Notes under the pieces: model-generated | Told to the model about the DNA's origin: nothing | What the model saw: only the letters and a program-made list of their open reading frames with translations | The model's database searches: none | Shown: in pieces, positions 1-7,080 of the stretch | Layout: every line of letters begins with the position of its first letter | Position numbering within the stretch: position 1 is the stretch's first letter | Translations under genes and position numbers: made by a program | Source: CAZEPJ01 sp964514105 | GTDB taxonomy: Bacteria > Desulfobacterota > Desulfocorpusculales > Desulfocorpusculum | DNA: 45,756 bases | NCBI GenBank assembly: GCA_964514105.1 | Contig: CAZEPJ010000036.1 | Coordinates: 1 to 45,756 of the forward strand | Direction of reading: 5' to 3'

Positions 1-172
1 GGCCGAAGGAGCCCGGCCAGCAGCCGGCGGCGCCGTGCCCGGCCGTTGGATTGGGTCCGGAGGGGACCTGGAGACCGGGGATCCAAAGACGCCGGGGCAC
101 GGAAATAGGCCCATGCAGGGGACCGGTGAGCAAAGGGGCGGCTCGGACATCCCCGGGCCCTGTGCTTTTGGA

Positions 173-201
173 TTTACAAGGCAGCCGAAAAATGGTATAC
201 G
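173..201 (+). promoter_or_regulatory. Putative sigma70 promoter for ssb-ispB
   Basis: TTTACA (173-178) and TATACG (196-201) are separated by exactly 17 bases, in a short AT-richer patch before ssb. The inferred transcription start is near 208, giving a leader of about 50 bases that includes the ssb Shine-Dalgarno sequence. Bases 1-172 hold no gene that I can support. Assigned from sequence match only. Confidence 0.5.
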
Positions 202-256
202 GATGAATGAGTTATGAGATCCTGGGGCACTCCGTACACCGCAAGAGGGGAGCGAG

Positions 257-676
257 ATGGCGAGCGTCAACAAGGCGATCCTGGTCGGGAGGCTGGGCGC
301 GGACCCTGTGAAGCGGTACACGGCCAGCGGGAATCCGGTGGTCACCTTTCGCATGGCCACCTCCAGCACGAGGACCAATCGGGAAGGCCAGCGGGAGGAG
401 AAGACCGACTGGCATCAGATCGTTGCCTGGGGCAAGCTCGCCGAGATCTGCGACCAGTACCTGTCCAAGGGGCGGCTGGTCTACATCGAGGGCAGGATCC
501 AGACGCGGGAGTGGGAGGACCGGGAGGGCAACCGGCGGTGGACCACGGAGATCGTCGCCTCCCAGATGCAGATGCTGACGCCGGCATCCGGCGAGGCATC
601 CCGGCCCGCCGACGGGGACGAAATGCCCCCCCTCCCCCCGGAACCGGCGGAATCGGACGATGACATCCCCTTCTGA
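257..676 (+). CDS. ssb: Single-stranded DNA-binding protein
   Basis: This 139-residue SSB binds and protects single-stranded DNA during replication, repair and recombination. The N-terminal OB fold is recognisable from the start (MASVNKAILVGRLGADP), with conserved strands around TFRMATSS and DWHQIVAWGKLAE and the VYIEGRIQTREWED segment. The C-terminal third is a Pro/Glu/Asp-rich linker that ends in DDDIPF, the acidic tip that recruits partner proteins. Length is normal for a short bacterial SSB. The ATG is preceded by a good Shine-Dalgarno stretch (GAGGGGAG, 245-252). It is followed with a 17-base overlap by a polyprenyl synthase gene, so the two are probably co-transcribed and translationally coupled. 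Usual SSB neighbours such as rpsF, rpsR and uvrA are not present in the window. Confidence 0.96.
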   Translation: MASVNKAILVGRLGADPVKRYTASGNPVVTFRMATSSTRTNREGQREEKTDWHQIVAWGKLAEICDQYLSKGRLVYIEGRIQTREWEDREGNRRWTTEIVASQMQMLTPASGEASRPADGDEMPPLPPEPAESDDDIPF

Positions 677-1679
677 AGGGCGGGCCGAGGGCCCGGCTTC
701 TCCCCCCTTGACCGTGGAAGCGGTCTTTCATTCGACCCGTCAGGAACTCGACCGCGTGGAGCGGATCCTGGTAGACGGCCTGGAATCGGATGTGGCCCTC
801 ATCTCCCAGGTGGGCAAGTACATCTTCGAGAGCGGCGGCAAGCGGATGCGGCCGCTGCTGACCATCCTGTCCAGCCGATTGTGCGGCTGCACCGGCGAGG
901 CGTATCTCACCATGGCCGCGGTGGCCGAACTGATCCACACGGCCACGCTCCTTCACGACGACGTGGTGGACCATGCGGATCTTCGCCGGGGGGCGCGCTC
1001 CGTCAACCGCCTCTGGAACAGCGAGACCAGCATCCTGGTGGGGGACTTTCTGTTCACCCGGGCCTTCTGCATGATGGTCGATCAGAAGGACATGCGGGTC
1101 CTGGAGGTCATGTCCCAGGCCTGCCGGCAGCTGGCCGAGGGGGAGATCCTCGAGCTGGCCAAGGTCGGCGACCCGGACATCCGGGAGGGGGAGTACTTGG
1201 CCATCGTTCGGGACAAGACGGCGGTGCTCATGGCCGCGGCCTGCCGGGTGGGGGCCATCCTGGGGCGCCGTCCGGAGTGGGAAGAGGACCTTGCCACCTA
1301 CGGGATGAGCATCGGAATGGCCTTCCAGCTGGTGGACGACGTCCTGGACTATGCGGCGGACGAGGAGGAACTGGGCAAGACCATCGGGAAAGACCTGCAG
1401 GAGGGGAAGGTGACCCTCCCCATCATCCGCACCCTGGAGCGGTGCACCAAGGAGGAGCGGCGCCGGTTGGTGGAGTCCATCCGGTCCCGGTCCCTTGCGC
1501 CCGAGGATCTTCATGAGATCCTGCAGACGGTTCGCCAGTACGACGGGCTTCAGCACACCCATGAGCGTGCCCGAGGATTCGTGGCGGAGGCCAAGGCGCG
1601 ATTGGGGGCCATGCCTGACACCCGGGAGAAGGCCGCACTCACGGCGGTGGCCGAATTCGTGGCCGCGCGAAAGAGCTGA
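660..1679 (+). CDS. ispB: Long-chain trans-polyprenyl diphosphate synthase
   Basis: This 339-residue protein belongs to the trans-isoprenyl diphosphate synthase family, which condenses isopentenyl diphosphate onto an allylic primer, here probably to make the side chain of a respiratory quinone. It has the GGKRMRPLL motif (residues 59-67), the first Asp-rich motif LLHDDVVDHADLRRG with Asp100, Asp101 and Asp104, and the second, FQLVDDVLDY, with Asp226, Asp227 and Asp230. The small residues upstream of the first motif (IHTATLLHDD) resemble octaprenyl/heptaprenyl synthases rather than farnesyl synthases, so long-chain specificity is inferred; the exact chain length cannot be read. The ATG lies inside the end of ssb (17-base overlap) with GGCGGA eight bases upstream. 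An N-terminal extension of about 20 residues is low-complexity. Confidence 0.9.
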   Translation: MTSPSEGRAEGPASPPLTVEAVFHSTRQELDRVERILVDGLESDVALISQVGKYIFESGGKRMRPLLTILSSRLCGCTGEAYLTMAAVAELIHTATLLHDDVVDHADLRRGARSVNRLWNSETSILVGDFLFTRAFCMMVDQKDMRVLEVMSQACRQLAEGEILELAKVGDPDIREGEYLAIVRDKTAVLMAAACRVGAILGRRPEWEEDLATYGMSIGMAFQLVDDVLDYAADEEELGKTIGKDLQEGKVTLPIIRTLERCTKEERRRLVESIRSRSLAPEDLHEILQTVRQYDGLQHTHERARGFVAEAKARLGAMPDTREKAALTAVAEFVAARKS

Positions 1680-1880
1680 GCTCGGCGTTCCCCGGGGGCC
1701 ATCTTTCCATCCCCTCCTTCTTTCCCGGAGTCATGCCGGAGAGGCGATTGGGCTCCATGGGCATCGTCCGGGCATTCCTCCTGCGTCCCCCAAGGGGAGC
1801 GGATGGAGGCGTCGGCGAACCGTCCTGACCCGTTGTCAATTCACATCAGCGCACTGCTGAAGCTCGAGAGGAGGTTGGAG

Positions 1881-3767
1881 ATGGATGCCAAGGCGAGGGA
1901 GATCTTGAAGAGGCGGCTGTCGGAGGCGGATCTTGGCAAGTTGGCGCGCATTGACAACCCCGACATGCACGGGTTTGTGGCCCGATTCCTGGATCATTGC
2001 GACCCGGATCGGGTGTTCGTCTCCGCGGGCACGCCGGAGGACCAGCAATTGGTCCGGGAGGCGGCGGTTCGAAACGGGGAGGAGCGGCGACTCGCCGTGC
2101 CCGGTCATACCATCCACTTCGACAACGCGGGAGACCAGGGTCGAGACAAGAAGAACACGGGCATCCTGGTGCCCAGGGGCCAGGAGCTGGACCCCTCCAT
2201 CGAGACCAAGGAGCGGGAATCGGCGCTGGAGGACATCTGGCAAATCATGAAGGGGAGCATGAAGGGCCATGACGCCTATGTCTGCTTCTTCTGCCTCGGA
2301 CCCTCCGGCTCGGAGTTCTCCATCCCCTGCGTCCAGATCACGGACTCCAGTTACGTGGCCCACTCGGAAAACCTTCTGTACCGGCAGGGATATGAGGAGT
2401 TCCTGCGCCAGGGGCCCAAGGCCCGCTTCTTCAAGTTCGTGCATTCCCAGGGCGCCCTGGACAGCCGCAATACGAGCCAGGATCTGGACCGGCGGCGCAT
2501 CTACATCGATCTGATGGAGGATACCGTCTACTCGGCCAACACCCAGTACGGCGGCAACACCATCGGCCTCAAGAAGCTGGCCATGCGCCTGGCGATCAAC
2601 CACGCATCCAGGGAGGGATGGCTCACCGAGCACATGCTGTTGATGGGAATCCACGGCCCCAAGGACCGGGTCACCTTCTTCGCCGGGGCGTTTCCGTCTC
2701 TGTGCGGGAAGACCTCCACGGCCATGCTGGAGGGGGAGACCATCGTGGGGGACGACATCGCGTACCTGAGGCATCGGAGCGGGTCCATCCGGGCGGTGAA
2801 CGTGGAACAGGGGATGTTCGGCATCATCATGGGCATCAACTCCGTGGACGACCCCATCCAGTGGAAGGCCCTCCACACCCCCGGGGACGTCATCTTCTCC
2901 AACGTCCTGCTCACCCCCGAGGGGACGGTGCACTGGAACGGCAAGGATGGGGAGGTGCCGCCCGAGGGCGAGAACTTCCAGGGGGCATGGTTCCGGGGGA
3001 AGAAGGACGCCAAGGGGGCCGAGATCCCGTGCTCCCACCCCAATGCCCGCTTCACCCTGAGCATGCGCTCTCTGGAGAACCTGGACCCGGCCCTGGACGA
3101 CCCCGATGGCGTGGTCGTGGGCGGCATCGTGTACGGCGGGAGAGACTCGGACACGTCCGTCCCGGTGGAGGAATCGTTCAGCTGGGAGCACGGGGTCATC
3201 ACCAAGGGGGCCATCCTGGAGTCCGAGACCACGGCCGCGACCCTGGGGCAGGAGGGGGTTCGGGAGTGGAACCCCATGTCCAACCTGGACTTCCTGTCCA
3301 TCCCCGTGGGGCGTTACATCCAGATCAACCTCGACTTCGTCCGGGGCGTGACCTGTCCCCCCAGGATCTTCTCCGTCAACTACTTCCTGAGGAACAGGGC
3401 GGGCAAGTGGCTCAACGCGAAGAACGACAAGAAGGTCTGGTACAAATGGATGGAACTGCGCGTCCACGGGGATGTGGAGGCCGTGGAGACGCCCACGGGG
3501 AGGATACCCAGGTACGCTGACCTCGAGCCCCTCTTCCAGCGGGTCATCGGCCACCAGTACACCCGCCAGGCGTATCTGGAGCAGTTCACCGTGCGCATCC
3601 CGGAGTGGCTGGCCAAGATCGACCGCGGGCGGAAGATCTTCGAGAGCAAGGTCAAGGACGCCCCCCGGGCGGTGTTCCGGGAGCTGGACGCCCAGCAAGC
3701 TCGGCTTCTGGAATGGAGGGAGAAGTACGGCGACTACGTGACCCCCGATCGCGTGGGCGGATGCTGA
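1881..3767 (+). CDS. pckG: Phosphoenolpyruvate carboxykinase (GTP)
   Basis: GTP-dependent PEP carboxykinase interconverts oxaloacetate and phosphoenolpyruvate in the cytosol, at the start of gluconeogenesis or in anaplerosis. The family is shown by the kinase-1 loop FPSLCGKTSTAM (residues 271-282) containing the characteristic reactive Cys275, the kinase-2 motif GDDIAYL (Asp291, Asp292), the YGGNT segment near 223-227, and an HPNARF motif. The frame is open further upstream (ATG at 1803), but the ATG at 1881 is preceded by a strong GAGAGGAGG site, so I start there: 628 residues, close to the usual 600-620. The sequence is rather divergent (for example SGSEFSIPCVQITDSSYV at the substrate site). 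It stands alone, with about 200 bases upstream and a hairpin downstream. Confidence 0.93.
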   Translation: MDAKAREILKRRLSEADLGKLARIDNPDMHGFVARFLDHCDPDRVFVSAGTPEDQQLVREAAVRNGEERRLAVPGHTIHFDNAGDQGRDKKNTGILVPRGQELDPSIETKERESALEDIWQIMKGSMKGHDAYVCFFCLGPSGSEFSIPCVQITDSSYVAHSENLLYRQGYEEFLRQGPKARFFKFVHSQGALDSRNTSQDLDRRRIYIDLMEDTVYSANTQYGGNTIGLKKLAMRLAINHASREGWLTEHMLLMGIHGPKDRVTFFAGAFPSLCGKTSTAMLEGETIVGDDIAYLRHRSGSIRAVNVEQGMFGIIMGINSVDDPIQWKALHTPGDVIFSNVLLTPEGTVHWNGKDGEVPPEGENFQGAWFRGKKDAKGAEIPCSHPNARFTLSMRSLENLDPALDDPDGVVVGGIVYGGRDSDTSVPVEESFSWEHGVITKGAILESETTAATLGQEGVREWNPMSNLDFLSIPVGRYIQINLDFVRGVTCPPRIFSVNYFLRNRAGKWLNAKNDKKVWYKWMELRVHGDVEAVETPTGRIPRYADLEPLFQRVIGHQYTRQAYLEQFTVRIPEWLAKIDRGRKIFESKVKDAPRAVFRELDAQQARLLEWREKYGDYVTPDRVGGC

Positions 3768-3773
3768 TCCTTG

Positions 3774-3806
3774 CCGCGGGGCGCCTTTGCCGGGGGCGCC
3801 CCGCGG
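3774..3806. terminator. Perfect 12-bp hairpin between convergent pckG and lipS2
   Basis: CCGCGGGGCGCC (3774-3785) pairs perfectly with GGCGCCCCGCGG (3795-3806) around a nine-base loop. It starts just after the pckG stop codon and sits 31 bases from the lipS2 stop on the other strand, so it can act on both convergent transcripts. The downstream run is only pyrimidine-rich, not a true U-tract, so its efficiency as an intrinsic terminator is uncertain. Confidence 0.7.
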
Positions 3807-3837
3807 GCCTCTGTCTCCCCCCGCCCACCGAGTTCTT

Positions 3838-4926
3838 TCAGGACACCCCGCCCCCGACCCGCGTTCCCTGCCCGTATTCGACGAGCTGCCCGCGGATGCG
3901 CTCCAGGTCCGCTGCATCGGGCTGAAAGGGGAAGCTGCGGATGTCGTCTCCCGGCGCGCAGTCGCCGTACGGCCGGGTGCACACGGCCCGACCCGTCTCG
4001 TCGGGGCAGCCGCTGGTCATGAAGGGAATCCCGGAGGTGATGACCGAATCCAGCGCCTCTTGGGGCATCCCGAAGGAGATGAGCCGGCCCCGGTCGTCGA
4101 AGGCGAACTGATCCGCGGCGGCCAGGTCGTGGTCGATGAGGTACCGGGCCAGTTGCACCCGCCGGTATTGCCCCGGGGGGGGTTGCGGGTGGTTCGCCAG
4201 GCGCGAGCCCGCCTCCGGGAAGAAGGAGAAGAGGTGGGTGGAACCTCCGGCCCTCCGGATGCGGTCCATGAGCCGGATCATCTCCTCCTCGGTCTCCCCC
4301 AGCCCTGCGATGAGGTGCACCCCCACGTGGTCCGGCCCGAAGACGGGCAGCGCCTCGTGGAAGAGCCGCCAGTACCTCTCCCACCGGTGCGGTCCCCCGA
4401 CTCCCCGGCCGCGGAGGCGGTCGAAGACGGCCGCTGTGGCCCCGTCCACGGCGATGCCCAGCCGGTCCACGGGGATGGCCCTGTACATCTCGAGATCCCT
4501 GCGGTCCAGGAGCGTGGGACTGCACAGCAGGGAAAGGGGCACCGTCGGCAGGGCACGGTGGAGTCGCTCCAGGATGATCCGGGCGTCCTCTCGCACGCGG
4601 CCGTGGGTGATCATGGAGAGGCAGATGCGCTTGACCTCCTGCGGGTGCCGGCCGCACCGCTCCACGATCTCCTCCAGCGAGACCATGGGCCAGGCCACCC
4701 GGATGAAGCTCTTTCGCTCGTACGACCCCGCCCGGACCCGCTGCAGCCCGCAGTACGCGCAGTTGGCGGAGCAACCCCCGTCATAGGTCATGAGCAGGTT
4801 GATGCAGCGCAGCGCGGCGTCTCGAAAAAAGCGGCCCGACTTCATCCCCAAAGTCATGGCGGCCGCGGTGCTGATGCGCAGATAATCCGGGCTTTCCATG
4901 GGCCTTTCTTGGACCTCGGCTCTCAC
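3838..4926 (-). CDS. lipS2: Radical SAM lipoyl synthase subunit, LipS2-type
   Basis: Probable half of the two-protein lipoyl synthase LipS1/LipS2, which inserts sulfur at C6 and C8 of protein-bound octanoyl groups and replaces LipA in many archaea and some bacteria. Visible: the radical SAM motif CSANCAYC (CX3CX2C; Cys52, 56, 59) and a C-terminal Cys group (Cys307, 316, 323; SGCP, VCTRP, DCAP) suited to an auxiliary iron-sulfur cluster. The GTG at 4926 has GGGGAGGAAG at good spacing; an ATG at 4899 is the alternative and gives 353 instead of 362 residues. It is last in the lplA-lipT-lipS1-lipS2 unit, 23 bases after lipS1. The Lip identity rests on family resemblance and context. Which of the pair is LipS1 or LipS2 is tentative, and a biotin-synthase-like function is the fallback. 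Confidence 0.72.
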   Translation of the reverse strand: MRAEVQERPMESPDYLRISTAAAMTLGMKSGRFFRDAALRCINLLMTYDGGCSANCAYCGLQRVRAGSYERKSFIRVAWPMVSLEEIVERCGRHPQEVKRICLSMITHGRVREDARIILERLHRALPTVPLSLLCSPTLLDRRDLEMYRAIPVDRLGIAVDGATAAVFDRLRGRGVGGPHRWERYWRLFHEALPVFGPDHVGVHLIAGLGETEEEMIRLMDRIRRAGGSTHLFSFFPEAGSRLANHPQPPPGQYRRVQLARYLIDHDLAAADQFAFDDRGRLISFGMPQEALDSVITSGIPFMTSGCPDETGRAVCTRPYGDCAPGDDIRSFPFQPDAADLERIRGQLVEYGQGTRVGGGVS

Positions 4927-4949
4927 TTGGGCTTCCTCCCCGCCGTTTC

Positions 4950-6002
4950 TCACCCCACCCCGCCCCCCGGCGCCGGTGCAAGGGAGCAGCAGGTCTCCTG
5001 AAAGTGCACCACGAGCCCCAAGGATCGGGCGTGGGCCGCCGTCTCCTCCGAGTACAGGGCCATCCGGTTGACCCCGGCATCCAGGGCGAGCTTCTCCAAG
5101 GCCGTGCGGTACGGGCCCCGGGGCCTGGCGCACCCCAGGGAGATCTCGGTCTCGGGAAACAGGATCCGGGATTCGGCCAGAAGTTGCGCGGCGTCCTCCA
5201 GAGGCAGGGGAGGGACCCGGGACATGGGCGTCCCCCGCAGCGGCATGAAACCCACCCAGACCAGAAGGCGGATGGGATGCCCCTTCAACATCGCCAGCGC
5301 CCTGCGCTCTCCCGAGACCCTCCCGAAGCGCAGCCCCAGGATCACATGGGGGACCACCTCCAGCCCCGCTTGGCACAACGCCTCCAGGGTGCGCCGCACC
5401 CTTTCCTCGCCCCCCTCCAGGTGCATCACCTCGCGGAGGGTCTCGCCGTCTCCCACCACGTCAATCAGGGCCTGATCCACCCCGGCCTCCCGCAGGGCCC
5501 TGGCCGTCTGGGGCCCCACCATGCCGGCATGAACCGACACGTGGAGGCGTGTGCCGGACTTGATCTCCCGGATGGCGGGCAGGAACTCCCCCCAGGGAAG
5601 CCGCCCCCGGGCGTCGCTCCCCCCGGTGAGGAGCACCCCCGCGGCCCCCTCCCCGGCCGCCCGCAGGCACGCCTCCACCAGGGCCCGCGGCGTGACCGCC
5701 GGGGGCATGGGCTCCAGGATCCGCCCGGCGCAGTGGTCGCATTGAAGCCCGCACCAGGCCCCGGTGATGGAGATGGCGGGGTAGCGCCCCCTGCGGCCAT
5801 CCAGGACGAACATGCCCGGGAGGTACAGGGTGACCCGCTTGCCGAACCGCCTCCAGGCGCGCTCCCGGGCTTGAAGCAGGGCCTCGCCCCCCATGGGGTC
5901 CACAGATGGACGAGGGCCGCCGTCCCCCGCCGTCCCCCGCCGCCCGCGGTGCCTTCCCCGCCCCCGTGGGATGCCAGGGCCCTGGTTCTCCTCAGGGTTC
6001 AC
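4950..6002 (-). CDS. lipS1: Radical SAM lipoyl synthase subunit, LipS1-type
   Basis: Second radical SAM protein of the unit. CGLQCDHC (Cys84, 88, 91) is the CX3CX2C cluster site, and the C-terminal part has Cys291 in LGCARPRG plus the pair Cys338-Cys339 in ETCCSL, likely ligands of a second cluster. The pairing of two short radical SAM proteins with an LplA-like ligase and a flavoprotein is the gene set of the LipS1/LipS2 lipoate route known from Thermococcus kodakarensis and from sulfur oxidisers with lipoate-binding proteins. Start: GTG at 6002, overlapping the end of lipT by 11 bases, with CCGGAG upstream. The first 36 residues are Gly/Arg-rich and look non-conserved, so ATG 5894 (314 residues) is a real alternative. 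Confidence 0.7.
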   Translation of the reverse strand: MNPEENQGPGIPRGRGRHRGRRGTAGDGGPRPSVDPMGGEALLQARERAWRRFGKRVTLYLPGMFVLDGRRGRYPAISITGAWCGLQCDHCAGRILEPMPPAVTPRALVEACLRAAGEGAAGVLLTGGSDARGRLPWGEFLPAIREIKSGTRLHVSVHAGMVGPQTARALREAGVDQALIDVVGDGETLREVMHLEGGEERVRRTLEALCQAGLEVVPHVILGLRFGRVSGERRALAMLKGHPIRLLVWVGFMPLRGTPMSRVPPLPLEDAAQLLAESRILFPETEISLGCARPRGPYRTALEKLALDAGVNRMALYSEETAAHARSLGLVVHFQETCCSLAPAPGGGVG

Positions 6003-7080
6003 GGTAGTACTCCGGAAAGGCGATCCACGTGCGCCGGATGAGCCGTTCGAAGGACACCCGGTTCCACTCCGCCTCCATGGTCCTGCGCCGGCCGAGGGCC
6101 CGTTCCAGAGAGAAGCCTATGGCATCCCGCCACTGCTCCTCGTACCGGCTGACCCAGTGCGGGGCATCCGCCTCCAGGGCCCGGGCCGCGGCCTCTCCGG
6201 CCGCCTTCCCGCACGCGAGGGCCGCGGGGATCCCGCCTCCGGTGATCGGATCGGTCTGGCCGGCCGCATCTCCCACCAGCACAACGCTCCCCGCCACGGT
6301 TTGGCGCGGTGGCCCCCCCGCGGGGATGAGCCCGCCGGTCATCGCCCCCCGGCCGTTCTCCCCAACCACCCCCCGGCCCTGCAATTCCCCGAGAAAGGCC
6401 TCCAAGAGCCTCGGCAGATCCCGGGCCGCGGAACGGACCACCCCCAGCCCCACGTTGGCCCGCCCCCCCTTGGGGAAGACCCACCCGTAGCCGCCCACGT
6501 ACTCGGGCCGGAAATGGACCTCGACGTGGTCCATGGGGGCCGCCAGCGCCACGTCCCGCTGCAGGCCGTGGACGAACCTCCTGTTGGCCAGGCCCAAGGC
6601 GCGGCCCGTGATCGACCTGGGGCCGTCGGCCCCGATGACGATCCGCCCCCGCAGCCGGATCAACCCGCCGACGTGTCCAAAGGCGACGGTCTCTCCGGCG
6701 ACGGACTCCACCCGGCTTCGGGTGAGCAGGACGGCCCCGTCTCCCACCGCACCCCGGGCCAGTTCCTGCTCGAACAGGGCGCGGTTGAGGAGCATCCCCG
6801 GCCAGCGGCTCTCCGCGGCCATCCGCCCCTCGATGAACGTGCGCATCCCCTCCACGCGCTGGGCTATGGACTGGGGCCCGGGCCTCGCCTCCGCGGCCAG
6901 GGGAATGTACTCGGCGCAATGGACTGGCAGCCCCACCTCCCGGCGCCTCTCCAGGATCAGCACCCGGAAGCCCGAGCGGGCGATACATCGGGCGGCCGAG
7001 CACCCCGCAGGGCCCGCGCCGATGACCACCGCGTCCCACCTTGTCGCCGGGAGCTCCTCTTGGAGCGGACAGGGCCTCAT
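5992..7080 (-). CDS. lipT: FAD-dependent oxidoreductase, LipT / geranylgeranyl reductase-like
   Basis: This 362-residue flavoprotein has an N-terminal dinucleotide fold (VVIGAGPAGCSAARCIARSG, about residues 18-37) ending in a LILERR acidic strand, a VIGADGPRS motif in the middle, and the second FAD motif VVLVGDAAGQTDPITGGGI. This is the geranylgeranyl-reductase-like subgroup of FAD hydroxylase-fold enzymes. A member of this group named LipT accompanies LipS1/LipS2 genes in bacteria, where it is proposed to supply electrons; the physiological donor and acceptor here are not visible. I chose ATG 7080 because it forms an ATGA overlap with the upstream ligase stop codon; ATG 7089 is three codons earlier and lacks a better ribosome site. 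An isoprenoid-lipid reductase is the alternative reading without the context. Confidence 0.68.
   Translation of the reverse strand: MRPCPLQEELPATRWDAVVIGAGPAGCSAARCIARSGFRVLILERRREVGLPVHCAEYIPLAAEARPGPQSIAQRVEGMRTFIEGRMAAESRWPGMLLNRALFEQELARGAVGDGAVLLTRSRVESVAGETVAFGHVGGLIRLRGRIVIGADGPRSITGRALGLANRRFVHGLQRDVALAAPMDHVEVHFRPEYVGGYGWVFPKGGRANVGLGVVRSAARDLPRLLEAFLGELQGRGVVGENGRGAMTGGLIPAGGPPRQTVAGSVVLVGDAAGQTDPITGGGIPAALACGKAAGEAAARALEADAPHWVSRYEEQWRDAIGFSLERALGRRRTMEAEWNRVSFERLIRRTWIAFPEYYREP

Noticed and set aside
1803..1880. Upstream ATG start for PEP carboxykinase
   Set aside because: The extra 26 residues show no family similarity, and the ATG at 1881 has a much better Shine-Dalgarno sequence.
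1836..3917. 693-codon frame on the minus strand opposite pckG
   Set aside because: Shadow of pckG, which shows the kinase motifs and a strong ribosome site; the antisense translation has no family features.
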